Notes: generated from the sequence alone by a model not told the origin. 16,747 nucleotides of DNA from Parvularculaceae bacterium UBA4496 (GCA_002388885.1 DGNI01000002.1:17380-34126), one strand, 5' to 3'; counted from the stretch's first letter, positions 1-8,242 are shown. Numbers and translations are program-made.

Positions 1-456
1 ATCGAGGCTGGCGCCGATGCGGTGCAGCTGTTTGACACCTGGGCGGGCGGTTTGCCCTGGCCGGTGCTAGACGCTGTTTCCATTCGCCCGCTCGAAAAGA
101 TCTGCCGGGCGGTGAAGGAAAAGCATCCCGATACGCCCATCATTCTTTTTCCGAAAGGCGTTGGTGAAAAGGCCGGGGAATACGCGTTGTTGCAGGGCGG
201 CGATGGAATCGGCATTGATTACGCCATGGACCCGGGATGGGCGCGGGCCAATCTGGCGGAGCGGGTTGTGGTGCAGGGCGGACTGGATCCGCTGCTGGTG
301 GTCGCAGGCGGAAAAGATATGGAAAACGGCGCGCGAACGCTTCTGAAGCTGTTTCATGATGTGCCCTACGTGTTCAACCTCGGCCACGGGTTCATCCCGG
401 AAACGCCGCCGGAAAATGTCGCAAGGCTTGTTGAAATCGTGCGGGAAGGCGTTTGA
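1..456 (+). CDS. hemE: Uroporphyrinogen decarboxylase, C-terminal part (5' end outside window)
   Basis: HemE decarboxylates the four acetate side chains of uroporphyrinogen III to give coproporphyrinogen III, a cytoplasmic step of haem synthesis. The window opens inside the gene; frame 1 reads 151 residues to a TGA at 454-456, about the last 40 percent of the usual 340-350 residues. Visible family signatures are AGADAVQLFDTWAGGL near the left edge, the GIDYAMD segment, VQGGLDPLLV (the QGN-LDP region of the family) and the C-terminal FNLGHGF-PETPPENV motif. The first Met (position 22) is internal and not a start. The stop overlaps the hemJ start by one base. Identity is secure from motifs and from the hemJ neighbour. 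Confidence 0.96.
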   Translation: MEAGADAVQLFDTWAGGLPWPVLDAVSIRPLEKICRAVKEKHPDTPIILFPKGVGEKAGEYALLQGGDGIGIDYAMDPGWARANLAERVVVQGGLDPLLVVAGGKDMENGARTLLKLFHDVPYVFNLGHGFIPETPPENVARLVEIVREGV

Positions 457-902
457 TGTCAGCGTTCCTTGCGAGCATTTATTTATGGCTGAAAGCCGCG
501 CATCTGATCATGGTGATCGCCTGGATGGCCGGCATGATGTATCTGCCCCGGCTGTTCGTTTACCAGCATCAGTCCGAGAAGGGCGGCGAAGCGGAGCGCA
601 TGTTCATCCAGATGCAGCGGCGGCTTTTGAAAGGCATCATCAACCCGGCGATGGTGCTCGTCTGGGTGCTCGGCATTTTGATGCTGATCGCCAATCCGGC
701 GATCCTTTCCTCGGGCTGGTTTCACGTCAAACTGGCGCTGGTGATCGCGATTTCGGCCGTGCACGGGTTTTATGCGGCGTCCCGGCGCAAGTTTGAGAAG
801 GGCGAACGGCCGCGCACTGAAAAATTCTGGCGCATCATGAATGAGGTTCCGTTCATCGCCCTCATCATCATCGTCATCATGGTGATCGTGAAGCCGTTCT
901 AG
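456..902 (+). CDS. hemJ: HemJ-type protoporphyrinogen IX oxidase
   Basis: HemJ (formerly UPF0093) is the membrane enzyme that oxidises protoporphyrinogen IX to protoporphyrin IX in bacteria lacking HemG and HemY. The 148-residue product has the family length and about four membrane segments. Conserved motifs are visible: His16 in KAAHL, the following IAWMAGMMYLPRLFVYQ stretch, and WFHVKL around residues 89-94 with the conserved His and Lys. The ATG at 456 overlaps the hemE stop (TGATG) and follows a GGGAAGG ribosome-binding site at about 443-449, so translation is probably coupled to hemE; a TTG just before it is less likely. It ends four bases before the converging lipoprotein gene. Confidence 0.95.
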   Translation: MSAFLASIYLWLKAAHLIMVIAWMAGMMYLPRLFVYQHQSEKGGEAERMFIQMQRRLLKGIINPAMVLVWVLGILMLIANPAILSSGWFHVKLALVIAISAVHGFYAASRRKFEKGERPRTEKFWRIMNEVPFIALIIIVIMVIVKPF

Positions 903-906
903 GCCG

Positions 907-1437
907 CTATTCCACCCGCTGATGCGCGTACCAGTTCGGATTAATTTGGCAAAAGGCCGTGCGCGATTGCGATGCGGATTTATCCCCGACCCAGTCAGCT
1001 ACGCCCTGTTCGCATGTTTTGAAGAACCGTACATTCGGATCGTCGTCCGATAGGGTGAGGGGAACGCTGAAATAAACAAGGCTGATGGTGACCCATTTAT
1101 CGCCGGTTCCAAAACGGTTTAACACCACGTCGATTTCATCGCCGCCCCAGCCGCCATCGCTGTCCCCAATCGGGTAAAAGTCGATAAACTCGATCGGAAT
1201 TTGACCACGGAGGTGCTTCAGCAAATCCTTGTCGTGATCGGTTTCATCTGCCGGATTTCGTGCCGGAACGCGGGCGAAGTCTGTAAACGGTCCCGGATAG
1301 GCGGCACGGATCGTTTCAAAAACTGCCGCATTTTCAGAATAAAGTCCCGCCGCATCAAGGATCGTGCGCGTTGACGGCCCGCGATCACAGGCGGCGATGA
1401 AAAGTGCGGCGCCAATGACAAAAACAAGTCGGTTCAC
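907..1437 (-). CDS. Unrecognised lipoprotein
   Basis: I do not recognise this family. A GTG start at 1437 is chosen because it follows AGGGG on the minus strand about eight bases upstream and gives a clean type II signal, VNRLVFVIGAALFIAACDRG, with the lipobox Cys at residue 17. Upstream in-frame extension to 1527 would bury that signal. The mature part (about 160 residues) is acidic and soluble-looking, with two further Cys residues near the C terminus (FKTCEQG and AFCQINPNW) that could form a disulphide. It probably sits in the outer or inner membrane facing the periplasm. It converges on hemJ with a four-base gap and has no obvious functional partner; the amidohydrolase upstream is on the same strand, 122 bases away. 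Confidence 0.72.
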   Translation of the reverse strand: MNRLVFVIGAALFIAACDRGPSTRTILDAAGLYSENAAVFETIRAAYPGPFTDFARVPARNPADETDHDKDLLKHLRGQIPIEFIDFYPIGDSDGGWGGDEIDVVLNRFGTGDKWVTISLVYFSVPLTLSDDDPNVRFFKTCEQGVADWVGDKSASQSRTAFCQINPNWYAHQRVE

Positions 1438-1559
1438 AGCGAAAGCCCCTGTTCGGATCGAAGAATTAATATCGCTGAAAACCGTAAAGAGCCGCTGAAG
1501 ATGCCCGTCTCCCGGCCCGATGCCCACCTATATCCCATCCATGGCGAGACTTTTTGGTC

Positions 1560-2951
1560 TTAAGGCTCAATGGCCTGTTCCAACCCCGCCAGTTCCGCGG
1601 CGCGCGCTTCCAGCATCGAATTCAGATCAGTACGCGCGTGCCATCGCCCGCTAACCATGACCCCTGCCGGATCGCGCAACGTATCGAGGTCCGCAATCGG
1701 ATCGCGATCGAGCAGCACCAGATCGGCGCGCAGTCCCGGCGCAACCATACCGAAGGCGTCTTCTTCACCGAGAAACCGGGCGGCGTCTACCGTGGCGACG
1801 CGCAAGACGTCCTCAACAGGGATGCCGGCTGCGGCGAAACCGGCAAGTTCGTCATGAATGGCGTATCCGGGCAACACGAACGGGTTTGGCGTATCGGTGC
1901 CGATCAACAGCCCGGCGCCGGCGTCATAAAGCGCCTTGATGAATTCGCGCTGCCGGGCGCCGGCGTCTTCTGCGACTGGCGTAGTTCCGTCGTAATAGCG
2001 CACGCCCCCGCGCCACCAATCACTGATTTCAACATCAATCAGCGCCGCTTCTGGTTTTGCGAAGAAAGCCTCGGCATCATCGCCGTAAATATATCGGCTG
2101 TAGATCACAGCCAGCGTCGGCGTATTCCAGACGCCGGCCGCGGCGGTCAGTTCGGCAAGACTTTCCATTTGCGCGGGATCGGCGCTCTGCCAGCGTTCTA
2201 TGGAGCTTGAGTTTTTCTTGTCCGGCGCGGCGAGCGCGGTGTGGTAGCCGTCGAGATGCTCGATACTGTCGACTTCGAGAGAGATGACATCTTCAACCGT
2301 CATCAACCCAGGCACATGCGTCCAGATCTGCATATCGCGCGCCTTGGCGGCGGCGACCGCGGCGCGGTAAGTTTCCGGCGTCAGCTTGGCATAGAGTTTG
2401 ACAGCGTTATAACCCGTTGCACGCTGGCTTTCGATCGCGCCCTCCGCCCGCTGAGGCGAGATAATTTCCATCGCGTCTTCCCCCCAGACCGGGTCGGCGC
2501 CGTCCATCAGCGGGCCGGACGTATAAATATTCGGTCCAGTAGACATTCCTTGCGCTACGCGGTCTGCTAATCGCAGCGTTTCCGCCGTACCCCACATGTT
2601 GCGTACGGTTGTCACACTGTTGGCGAGATAGAGCGGGCCCTCGCCTTCGCCGAAATAATGGACATGCATGTCCGCGAGGCCGGGCATCAGCGTCTTGCCA
2701 GTTCCGTCGATGATGATGGCGCCTTCCGGCACATCTTTGCCAACCAACGGTCCAGCGGAAACAATTTTGCCGTCGGCAATGACGACGCGCGCGTTTTCAA
2801 GGACCCCGGCATCTGTCATGGTGAGAACGCGGACATTGTCAAAAACGAAAGTCGCACCGGACTCGTGCGGCCTATTTGTCGCCGCGTCGTTCTCGATCGC
2901 GTTGCAGCCCGCCATGAAGGTCGCGAATAACGCCGCTATAACTCTCAACAT
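1560..2951 (-). CDS. Metal-dependent amidohydrolase, lipoprotein (imidazolonepropionase-like)
   Basis: A 463-residue member of the amidohydrolase superfamily with the composite beta-sandwich plus TIM-barrel layout. The N terminus MLRVIAALFATFMAGC has a lipobox with Cys16, so the enzyme is probably membrane-anchored and periplasmic. Metal-site residues are recognisable: His96 and His98 in DMHVH, Lys185 in AVKLYAK (likely carboxylated bridging lysine), His212 in WTHVPG, His232 in IEHLDGY and Asp353 in IGTDTPNPF. The C terminus has the usual GLRADLVLLDRDP return to the sandwich domain. Start 2951 is chosen over the longer 2978 because GGGGAAG lies just upstream. Related enzymes are dipeptidases, imidazolonepropionases or lactonases; substrate cannot be told. 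It is a paralogue of the gene at 6206-7513. Confidence 0.88.
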   Translation of the reverse strand: MLRVIAALFATFMAGCNAIENDAATNRPHESGATFVFDNVRVLTMTDAGVLENARVVIADGKIVSAGPLVGKDVPEGAIIIDGTGKTLMPGLADMHVHYFGEGEGPLYLANSVTTVRNMWGTAETLRLADRVAQGMSTGPNIYTSGPLMDGADPVWGEDAMEIISPQRAEGAIESQRATGYNAVKLYAKLTPETYRAAVAAAKARDMQIWTHVPGLMTVEDVISLEVDSIEHLDGYHTALAAPDKKNSSSIERWQSADPAQMESLAELTAAAGVWNTPTLAVIYSRYIYGDDAEAFFAKPEAALIDVEISDWWRGGVRYYDGTTPVAEDAGARQREFIKALYDAGAGLLIGTDTPNPFVLPGYAIHDELAGFAAAGIPVEDVLRVATVDAARFLGEEDAFGMVAPGLRADLVLLDRDPIADLDTLRDPAGVMVSGRWHARTDLNSMLEARAAELAGLEQAIEP

Positions 2952-3043
2952 GCCGCTTCCCCTAACCCTAAACGCCAAACCATTGCTTGATTACACGCCA
3001 CAGACAAGCTCGCGCCGTCATTTCAATTCGCCGCTGCGGCGGA

Positions 3044-3071
3044 TTGACGTTACCGGCTAAAGCCCTATATT
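3044..3071 (+). promoter_or_regulatory. Candidate sigma-70 promoter for rho
   Basis: TTGACG at 3044-3049 and TATATT at 3066-3071 are separated by 16 bases, a good match to the housekeeping -35/-10 pattern. It would start transcription near 3078 and give rho an approximately 115-base leader. It lies in the divergent space between the amidohydrolase (minus) and rho (plus). Assignment is by sequence match only. Confidence 0.5.
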
Positions 3072-3193
3072 CCACAACAACTTTCCTTTTGCGGCGCTCG
3101 GAACAGCTTCCCGCGCCCCCGTTTTCAAAAGACACATCTCATGCCTGCCCAATCGCGGCGGGTATTTCCCCCGTTTGACCAATGAGGCCCTCC

Positions 3194-4465
3194 ATGCTGC
3201 CCAAGACGATGACGCTCGAAGAGCTCAAGGAAAAAACCCCTGCTGAACTTCTGGCGTTCGCCGAAGAGCTTGAGGTCGAAAACGCCTCAACCATGCGCAA
3301 GCAGGATATGCTGTTCGCGATCCTGAAAGAGCTTGCCGACCGTGACGTCGAAATCCACGGCGGCGGCGTGTTGGAGGTTCTGTCCGATGGGTTCGGGTTC
3401 CTGCGGTCGCCGGACGCAAACTACCTTGCCGGGCCCGACGATATCTATGTTTCGCCGAACCAGATCCGCCGCTTTGCGCTGCGCACCGGCGATACGGTAC
3501 AGGGAGAAATCCGCAGCCCGAAAGACGGCGAGCGTTATTTCGCGCTGTTGAAGGTCCACACCATCAACTTTGAGGACCCCGAAAAGACCCGGCACAAGGT
3601 GCATTTCGACAATTTGACGCCGCTGTATCCCGACGAGCGGCTGAAAATGGAAATCGACAATGAAAAGACAAAGGATCTGACCGCGCGCGTCATCGATCTG
3701 GTGGCGCCGCTGGGCAAGGGCCAGCGCGGGCTCATCACTGCGCCGCCGCGCACCGGTAAAACTGTCATCCTTCAGAACATTGCGCACTCGATCGCCACCA
3801 ACCATCCGGAAGCCTATCTGATCGTCCTCTTGATAGACGAACGCCCGGAAGAAGTGACCGACATGCAGCGTTCGGTGAAGGGCGAGGTTGTTTCCTCAAC
3901 CTTTGACGAGCCGGCGACCCGGCACGTAGCGGTGGCGGAAATGGTCATCGAAAAAGCAAAGCGTCTCGTCGAGCATGGCCGCGATGTTGTCATCCTGCTC
4001 GACTCGATCACCCGCCTCGGGCGCGCTTACAACACAGTGGTGCCATCTTCCGGCAAAGTGCTGACCGGCGGCGTCGATGCGAACGCGCTGCAACGCCCGA
4101 AGCGCTTTTTCGGCGCCGCGCGAAATATCGAGGAGGGCGGCTCGCTCACCATTATCGCCACCGCGCTGATCGAAACGGGCTCGAAAATGGACGAGGTGAT
4201 CTTTGAAGAATTCAAGGGCACCGGCAACTCGGAACTGATCCTTGACCGCAAGGTCGCCGACAAGCGCGTTTATCCGGCGATCGACATCGCCAAGTCCGGC
4301 ACGCGGAAAGAAGACCTCATCACCGACAAGGGCGCCATGCAGAAGATCTTCGTCCTGCGCCGCATCCTTTCGCCCATGGGGGTCAACGACGCCATCGAGT
4401 TTTTGCTCGACAAGCTGAAGCAGACCAAGACCAACCAGGACTTCTTCGACTCGATGAACACGTAA
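3194..4465 (+). CDS. rho: Transcription termination factor Rho
   Basis: Rho is the hexameric RNA-dependent ATPase that terminates transcription. The protein has the N-terminal Rho_N helix bundle ([21 protein letters not shown]), a cold-shock RNA-binding domain at about residues 54-126 ([28 protein letters not shown]), a P-loop APPRTGKT at 183-190, Walker B ILLDSITR at 267-274 and the C-terminal [18 protein letters not shown] region. At 423 residues it has the alphaproteobacterial length without the large insert of actinobacterial Rho. The ATG at 3194 is preferred because GAGG lies six bases upstream; 3182 in the same frame is possible but lacks a ribosome-binding site. The P-loop Arg-Thr replaces the commoner Lys-Ala. 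Its last 18 coding bases recur at 5553-5570. Confidence 0.97.
   Translation: MLPKTMTLEELKEKTPAELLAFAEELEVENASTMRKQDMLFAILKELADRDVEIHGGGVLEVLSDGFGFLRSPDANYLAGPDDIYVSPNQIRRFALRTGDTVQGEIRSPKDGERYFALLKVHTINFEDPEKTRHKVHFDNLTPLYPDERLKMEIDNEKTKDLTARVIDLVAPLGKGQRGLITAPPRTGKTVILQNIAHSIATNHPEAYLIVLLIDERPEEVTDMQRSVKGEVVSSTFDEPATRHVAVAEMVIEKAKRLVEHGRDVVILLDSITRLGRAYNTVVPSSGKVLTGGVDANALQRPKRFFGAARNIEEGGSLTIIATALIETGSKMDEVIFEEFKGTGNSELILDRKVADKRVYPAIDIAKSGTRKEDLITDKGAMQKIFVLRRILSPMGVNDAIEFLLDKLKQTKTNQDFFDSMNT
4445..4462 (+). repeat. Direct repeat copy 1: end of the rho coding sequence
   Basis: TTCGACTCGATGAACACG, the last six codons of rho before the stop, recurs exactly at 5553-5570. The following DNA is also partly shared: GTTGACCGCGCCTTGCA here against ATTGACCGCCGCATCTTGCA at 5575-5594. 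The two copies bracket the amidohydrolase at 4543-5505. Confidence 0.85.
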
Positions 4466-4542
4466 GGGCCTTTCGCGGCGCCAGTTGACCGCGCCTTGCA
4501 TTCACCGACTAGTTGCGGACCTTGCAGCCTGAGGGGGCGAAG

Positions 4543-5505
4543 ATGAGCCTTTATCGGATGTTCTGGCTCGCCGGTTTTGCGGCTCTTGCCGTCAGCGCCT
4601 GTATGGCGAAAACCGATGAAGCGATATCGGCGACGGCGTCAGAAAAACCGTTGCTCTTCAACGCCCATATGCATTCAGCCTTTGTAGGCCAGGACGATGC
4701 AGCCTATCTGCGGGACGTTCTGGCCGAGATGGATGCGGTCGGCATGTCCCGCGCGGTGCTGTTTATCAACGAGCCGTCGGACATCGCGGATTGGGGCGAA
4801 GCCGCTCCCGGCCGGTTCCTGATAGGCCCGACTTTTCCTTGCGTCGCCTTGCGCGTCGAACGCGAACAAAGCTGCGACTGGGGCGGGCAAGACTGGCCCG
4901 ACATTGACTGGCTGCGCGCGCAGTATGAAAGCGGCGCCATGTCAGTCATGGGCGAGATGCTGTTCGTCTATGCCGGCGTCGCCCCGGCGGATCCGCGCAT
5001 GGAGCCCTATTGGGCGCTGGCCGCGGAGTTCGACATACCGGTCGGCGTGCACATCAATCGCGGTCCGCCCGAGGATTCGCCGTCGCGGCCAGCCGGCTGC
5101 TGTCCGAATTTCGATTCGGATCTTGGCGATCCCTCGCTCCTGCGGCATGTTCTTGAGAAACATCCCGAGCTGAAAATATGGCTTCAACATGCAGGTTTTC
5201 CTGCCACGCCGAGGTTCGACGACATCGATTACCTGGAAGAGACATTCGCCCTGCTTGCCGACTATCCCAATGTCTATGTGGACATGACGGCGCTGCATTC
5301 GGTGGCGCCTCCTCCGGTGCATGAGGCTGCGGTCAGGGCGTTTTTAGACCATGGTTTCATCGACAGGGTGATGTTCGGAACCGACAATTGGGAGGCCGCG
5401 CCGATAATCGAGCGCTATGGGGCGATGTCGTTTTTGAACGAAAACCAAAAGCGCGGCATTTTCTATGATAACGCGGCGCGGTTTTTCGGGTTGACGACGC
5501 ACTAA
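4543..5505 (+). CDS. Amidohydrolase (Amidohydro_2 type TIM barrel), lipoprotein
   Basis: A 320-residue TIM-barrel metal hydrolase of the amidohydrolase-2 group, which includes decarboxylases and lactone hydrolases. The leader MSLYRMFWLAGFAALAVSAC has a lipobox with Cys20, predicting a membrane-anchored extracytoplasmic enzyme. Putative metal or catalytic residues are His42 and His44 (AHMHS), Glu138 (MGEML), His170 (VGVHINRG), His216 (QHAGF) and Asp281 (FGTDNW). Start 4543 is chosen because GAGGGGG at 4531-4537 precedes it by five bases; the in-frame TTG at 4513 has no such signal. It is not closely similar to the two other amidohydrolases here. It lies directly after rho and is bracketed by duplicated rho-tail sequence, which hints at a past insertion. 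Substrate unknown. Confidence 0.86.
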   Translation: MSLYRMFWLAGFAALAVSACMAKTDEAISATASEKPLLFNAHMHSAFVGQDDAAYLRDVLAEMDAVGMSRAVLFINEPSDIADWGEAAPGRFLIGPTFPCVALRVEREQSCDWGGQDWPDIDWLRAQYESGAMSVMGEMLFVYAGVAPADPRMEPYWALAAEFDIPVGVHINRGPPEDSPSRPAGCCPNFDSDLGDPSLLRHVLEKHPELKIWLQHAGFPATPRFDDIDYLEETFALLADYPNVYVDMTALHSVAPPPVHEAAVRAFLDHGFIDRVMFGTDNWEAAPIIERYGAMSFLNENQKRGIFYDNAARFFGLTTH

Positions 5506-5552
5506 GGCGTTTTGAGCAAGCGGCTTACGCGATCAGCAGCGGAGGTTGCTGT

Positions 5553-5570
5553 TTCGACTCGATGAACACG
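5553..5570 (+). repeat. Direct repeat copy 2: orphan rho tail
   Basis: Exact 18-base copy of the rho 3' coding end (4445-4462), here in non-coding DNA after the amidohydrolase stop. A diverged copy of the sequence that follows rho continues to about 5594, with roughly 18 bases missing relative to the first copy. This is best read as a scar of duplication or insertion. Confidence 0.82.
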
Positions 5571-5667
5571 GAAAATTGACCGCCGCATCTTGCAAAAGCC
5601 ACAATTCAACACTCATATTTTCGGCGCTTGCGCCATCAATGGGATGGCGCCCGGAGACCTTTCAAAA

Positions 5668-6165
5668 ATGAAAATGGTAGTGTTGATCGCCGCGGCTCTG
5701 TCGAGCACGGCTTGTGCAACAGTGATACGCGGCACGAAGGAAACCGCGAAATTCCAGAGCATGCCGGAGGGCGCTACGGTGACCGTAGAATCGCTCAGCG
5801 AGGACAAGCTGGGGCCGTTCGACTGCGTGACTCCATGCGAGATGGAGTTAAAACGAAAGCGCGACTGGACAGTTGTCTATACACTGGCGGGCTATCAGCC
5901 GGTAACGGGAACGCTTGAGAAAAAAGTGACTGGCGGCGGCGTCGCCTCCGGCGCCGGCAATGTGATCGCCGGCGGCCTTATCGGCATTGGCGTTGACGCC
6001 GGCACGGGCGCCAATCTCGACCTGCGCCCGAACCCGATGATCGCCCAACTTGAGCCGGAAGGCTCAGCGGCGGCGTCGAAAATCCTTTTGAAGGATGACG
6101 ATAAGGACTCTGACGCTGATGGAAAGCAGACGGCAAGCAACGCCAGCGCGGCTTCGCCCGAATAG
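5668..6165 (+). CDS. PEGA-like lipoprotein with glycine-rich segment
   Basis: A 165-residue lipoprotein: MKMVVLIAAALSSTAC gives a lipobox with Cys16, followed by ATVIRGT, a motif I associate with a family of alphaproteobacterial lipoproteins sometimes mislabelled as initiation factor IF-2-like. The region SMPEGATVTVESL through YTLAGYQPVTGTLEKKV resembles a PEGA surface-layer-type beta domain, with two Cys residues (FDCVTPCEM) that may form a disulphide. A glycine zipper follows (GGGVASGAGNVIAGGLIGIGVDAGTG), and the tail is acidic and low in complexity. The ATG at 5668 is chosen over longer in-frame starts because it starts the signal sequence; GGAG lies 11 bases upstream, a rather long spacing. 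Likely an envelope protein of unknown role. Confidence 0.78.
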   Translation: MKMVVLIAAALSSTACATVIRGTKETAKFQSMPEGATVTVESLSEDKLGPFDCVTPCEMELKRKRDWTVVYTLAGYQPVTGTLEKKVTGGGVASGAGNVIAGGLIGIGVDAGTGANLDLRPNPMIAQLEPEGSAAASKILLKDDDKDSDADGKQTASNASAASPE

Positions 6166-6181
6166 TATTTGCTATTTTAAA

Positions 6182-6204
6182 CGCGGCCCCCTGGCGGGGC
6201 CGCG
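6182..6204 (-). terminator. GC-rich hairpin between convergent genes
   Basis: A perfect 9-bp stem (CGCGGCCCC / GGGGCCGCG) with a 5-base loop lies between the lipoprotein stop and the converging amidohydrolase stop. On the minus strand it is followed by TTTAAAAT, on the plus strand by a T-poor stretch, so it probably terminates the minus-strand gene and may act weakly both ways. Confidence 0.65.
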
Positions 6205-6205
6205 C

Positions 6206-7513
6206 TTAACGATACTTTTCTGCGATTACATTTAGCCGGTCGTCGATTTCCGACTTCGGAATCCAGCGTCCACGCAACATCACGCCGGCGATCTCGCCGG
6301 CATGAGCGATGTCTTCAAGCGGGTTTTTATCAACCAGCACCAGATCTGCCCGGGCGCCGGCTGAAACGGTTCCAAAGGCGTCCTTGTCCATAAAGTAAGC
6401 ACCCGGGAGGGCGGTTCCGGCGCGCAGAATTTCATAAGGGCTGAGGCCGGCTTCGGCCATCACGGCCATTTCGCGGTGGATGGAAAAGCCGGGTACTGAG
6501 TAAATCTGGGGAGCGTCGGAGCCGAGAAGAACTTCCGCCCCGCTATTCGATAACGCCTTAAGCAGCTTCGCGCGATTTTCCAGCCAGATGCCGGCATCGA
6601 CGCCGCCACTGGCGACGCTCGCATAGATTTGCGCCTGGCTTGCCTTCCATTGTGCGAGAACAGCCTCAGGAACATATTTCAGCTCCTCATATGCTTCGAG
6701 CTGGTCGGGGGGCGTGCCGAAACGCGCCCATAAGGCGGAAGTCGGCACGACGCCGGCATCGGACGCAAGCGTCGCGTCTACGGCTCGCTCAAGCATGGCT
6801 TCCGTAACGGGCGTTTCTGTAGCGCCCATGAATTCAAGATAATTATCGAGATGATCAATTGTCCGCTGGCCGCGGGCAAACGCTTCTTCGAGTCCGACGA
6901 GGTCGGAAACATGACCGCCGAAAGAAATGCCGGACAAGCGGGCCTGATCGGCGATGGCGGCATACTCATCGAGGGTCATGCCTTCATGGACCTTTAAAAG
7001 ATCCCAACCCTCTTCAGCGAAGCGTTTTACTTTCTCGCGCGCATCTTCGGGCCCATCAACGCTGTTGCCGGATAGCGCTGGCGCTGCGAGATAAAGGGTT
7101 GGCGAAAGAAAATCCGCCGACCGTGCTTTTTCCCGAAGCTCAAGCTGGCCGGGCTGGCCCTGCATGCCGCGTGCGATCGTAACGCCGCGGGAAACGTAAA
7201 GGAAAAGTACGTCTTCAACATCGTAAGCACCCCCCGGACCCGGCACATGGGCGTGCATTTCTGCAAGGCCGGGGATGAGATAGCGGCCGGATGCGTCGAT
7301 GGTCTGAACGGAAGCGGGAAGCTCGGTCTTGTCGCTTGGCCCCAATCCGGCGATGCGGCCGTCAGTGACGATCACCGTTTGATCCGTCAAAACATTGCTG
7401 TTTTTCATGGTAAGGACATTGGCGTGGATAAACGCAATCGAGTCCTCGGCGCGAACCGGCGCCAGTGTTGACAAAACAAAAAGCAAGACCGGCAATGTCC
7501 GTTGGACCCACAT
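6206..7513 (-). CDS. Metal-dependent amidohydrolase, secreted (imidazolonepropionase-like)
   Basis: A 435-residue amidohydrolase with a Sec signal (MWVQRTLPVLLFVLSTLAPVRA, cleavage after residue 22), so periplasmic rather than lipid-anchored. Metal-site residues: His87 and His89 (EMHAH), Lys175 (LLKVHEG), His201 (GGHVSD), His221 (IDHLDNY) and Asp333 (GSDAPQ). The C-terminal GARADLVLVDKNPLEDI is the family's closing motif. It matches the protein at 1560-2951 in architecture and motif order, so the two are paralogues flanking rho on the same strand. Start 7513 follows a strong GGAGG seven bases upstream; an in-frame start at 7549 would spoil the signal peptide. Candidate activities are dipeptidase or related cyclic amide hydrolysis; the substrate is not inferable. 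Confidence 0.87.
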   Translation of the reverse strand: MWVQRTLPVLLFVLSTLAPVRAEDSIAFIHANVLTMKNSNVLTDQTVIVTDGRIAGLGPSDKTELPASVQTIDASGRYLIPGLAEMHAHVPGPGGAYDVEDVLFLYVSRGVTIARGMQGQPGQLELREKARSADFLSPTLYLAAPALSGNSVDGPEDAREKVKRFAEEGWDLLKVHEGMTLDEYAAIADQARLSGISFGGHVSDLVGLEEAFARGQRTIDHLDNYLEFMGATETPVTEAMLERAVDATLASDAGVVPTSALWARFGTPPDQLEAYEELKYVPEAVLAQWKASQAQIYASVASGGVDAGIWLENRAKLLKALSNSGAEVLLGSDAPQIYSVPGFSIHREMAVMAEAGLSPYEILRAGTALPGAYFMDKDAFGTVSAGARADLVLVDKNPLEDIAHAGEIAGVMLRGRWIPKSEIDDRLNVIAEKYR

Positions 7514-7815
7514 ACAATTTCCTCCGCAGAACGCTTCAGTAAGGCGCATTTTATAGAAAGTTTAAACTGTAGAACAGAATGACTTTTAGTCGTGATGCGC
7601 ACAAGCGGTTCGCATCAACGCACAGTTCTTTCTTTTCATCGCAACCCTTCGTCACTCGCCGCATTTAGGATGCAGTTCGCCGAATGCGCATTGTACGTTA
7701 AAGGTTCTTTTCGTACCTTTCCCCCGATTTCATCCGTGTACGGGGCTCGCGCCGTCTTCTGCGCAAGAGACGGGTGGGATCTTTGCATTTTATGAAACCC
7801 TTAAGGAGAGAATAA
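7514..7815. other. Divergent intergenic region without a convincing gene
   Basis: This 302-base space separates two divergent genes. It is AT-richer than its surroundings. TATAAAAT on the minus strand (about 7549-7556) could be a -10 box for the amidohydrolase, overlapping a 10-bp palindrome AGTTTAAACT at 7559-7568. Two interleaved inverted repeats (GTACG..CGTAC and AAAGGT..ACCTTT) lie at 7693-7720. A 67-codon open frame crosses it but has no ribosome-binding site or protein-like pattern. Confidence 0.5.
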
Positions 7816-8196
7816 ATGAAAACCGCAATGATCGCTTTAGCCAGCGCTCTATTTATCGCCCCGGCCGCGCTGGCCAGTTTTCAGGAAGTTTCTGACAACT
7901 ACAAGTCGGATGCGTTCAACGCAGCTGACGAAGATTGGCTCCGTAATATGGAGAATCTTTACAGCGAATGTGGCGAATTCGGCAACAGCGGGTATTCGAG
8001 AATCCAGGTTTTGGCGCTCAGATACCAAGCGCTCGGTGAGGCGCTTGATTCATCCAATCAGACCGCGGTGAGCGAAGCGGCCCAGAAGCTTTCAAAAGCT
8101 ATCGGCACGAATGGACGGTTTGAAACCTGCTGGGATAAAGTTTCCCGCATGGAAGGCCTGAGCAAGAAATTCAAGCGCGATCTGAAAACGCTTTAA
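7816..8196 (+). CDS. Small secreted protein of unknown function
   Basis: A 126-residue product with a clear Sec signal, MKTAMIALASALFIAPAALA, cleaved before SFQEV. The mature protein is about 105 residues, mostly helical in appearance and charged, with exactly two Cys residues (YSECGEF and FETCWDK) that could pair in the periplasm. AAGGAGAG lies just upstream of the ATG, a very strong ribosome-binding site, and a strong terminator follows at 8243, so this is a single-gene transcript likely to be well expressed. I do not recognise the family. Confidence 0.78.
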   Translation: MKTAMIALASALFIAPAALASFQEVSDNYKSDAFNAADEDWLRNMENLYSECGEFGNSGYSRIQVLALRYQALGEALDSSNQTAVSEAAQKLSKAIGTNGRFETCWDKVSRMEGLSKKFKRDLKTL

Positions 8197-8242
8197 ACCG
8201 TACGCGCTTGTCGCAGAGATTGCCCCTTCGGCTAAGCGCTTG

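Noticed and set aside
718..733. A parS-like 13/16 match (GGTTTCACGTCAAACT) in hemJ
   Set aside because: It encodes the conserved HemJ motif WFHVKL, so the resemblance is explained by protein coding; the central symmetry of parS is broken.
2987..3178. 63-codon open frame just before rho, considered as a rho leader peptide
   Set aside because: It begins upstream of the likely rho promoter, has no ribosome-binding site and does not look like a conserved leader.
7423..7431. CGTGGATAA, an 8/9 match to a DnaA box
   Set aside because: A single box inside an amidohydrolase gene, with no second box or AT-rich unwinding region; the origin is more likely outside the window near hemE.
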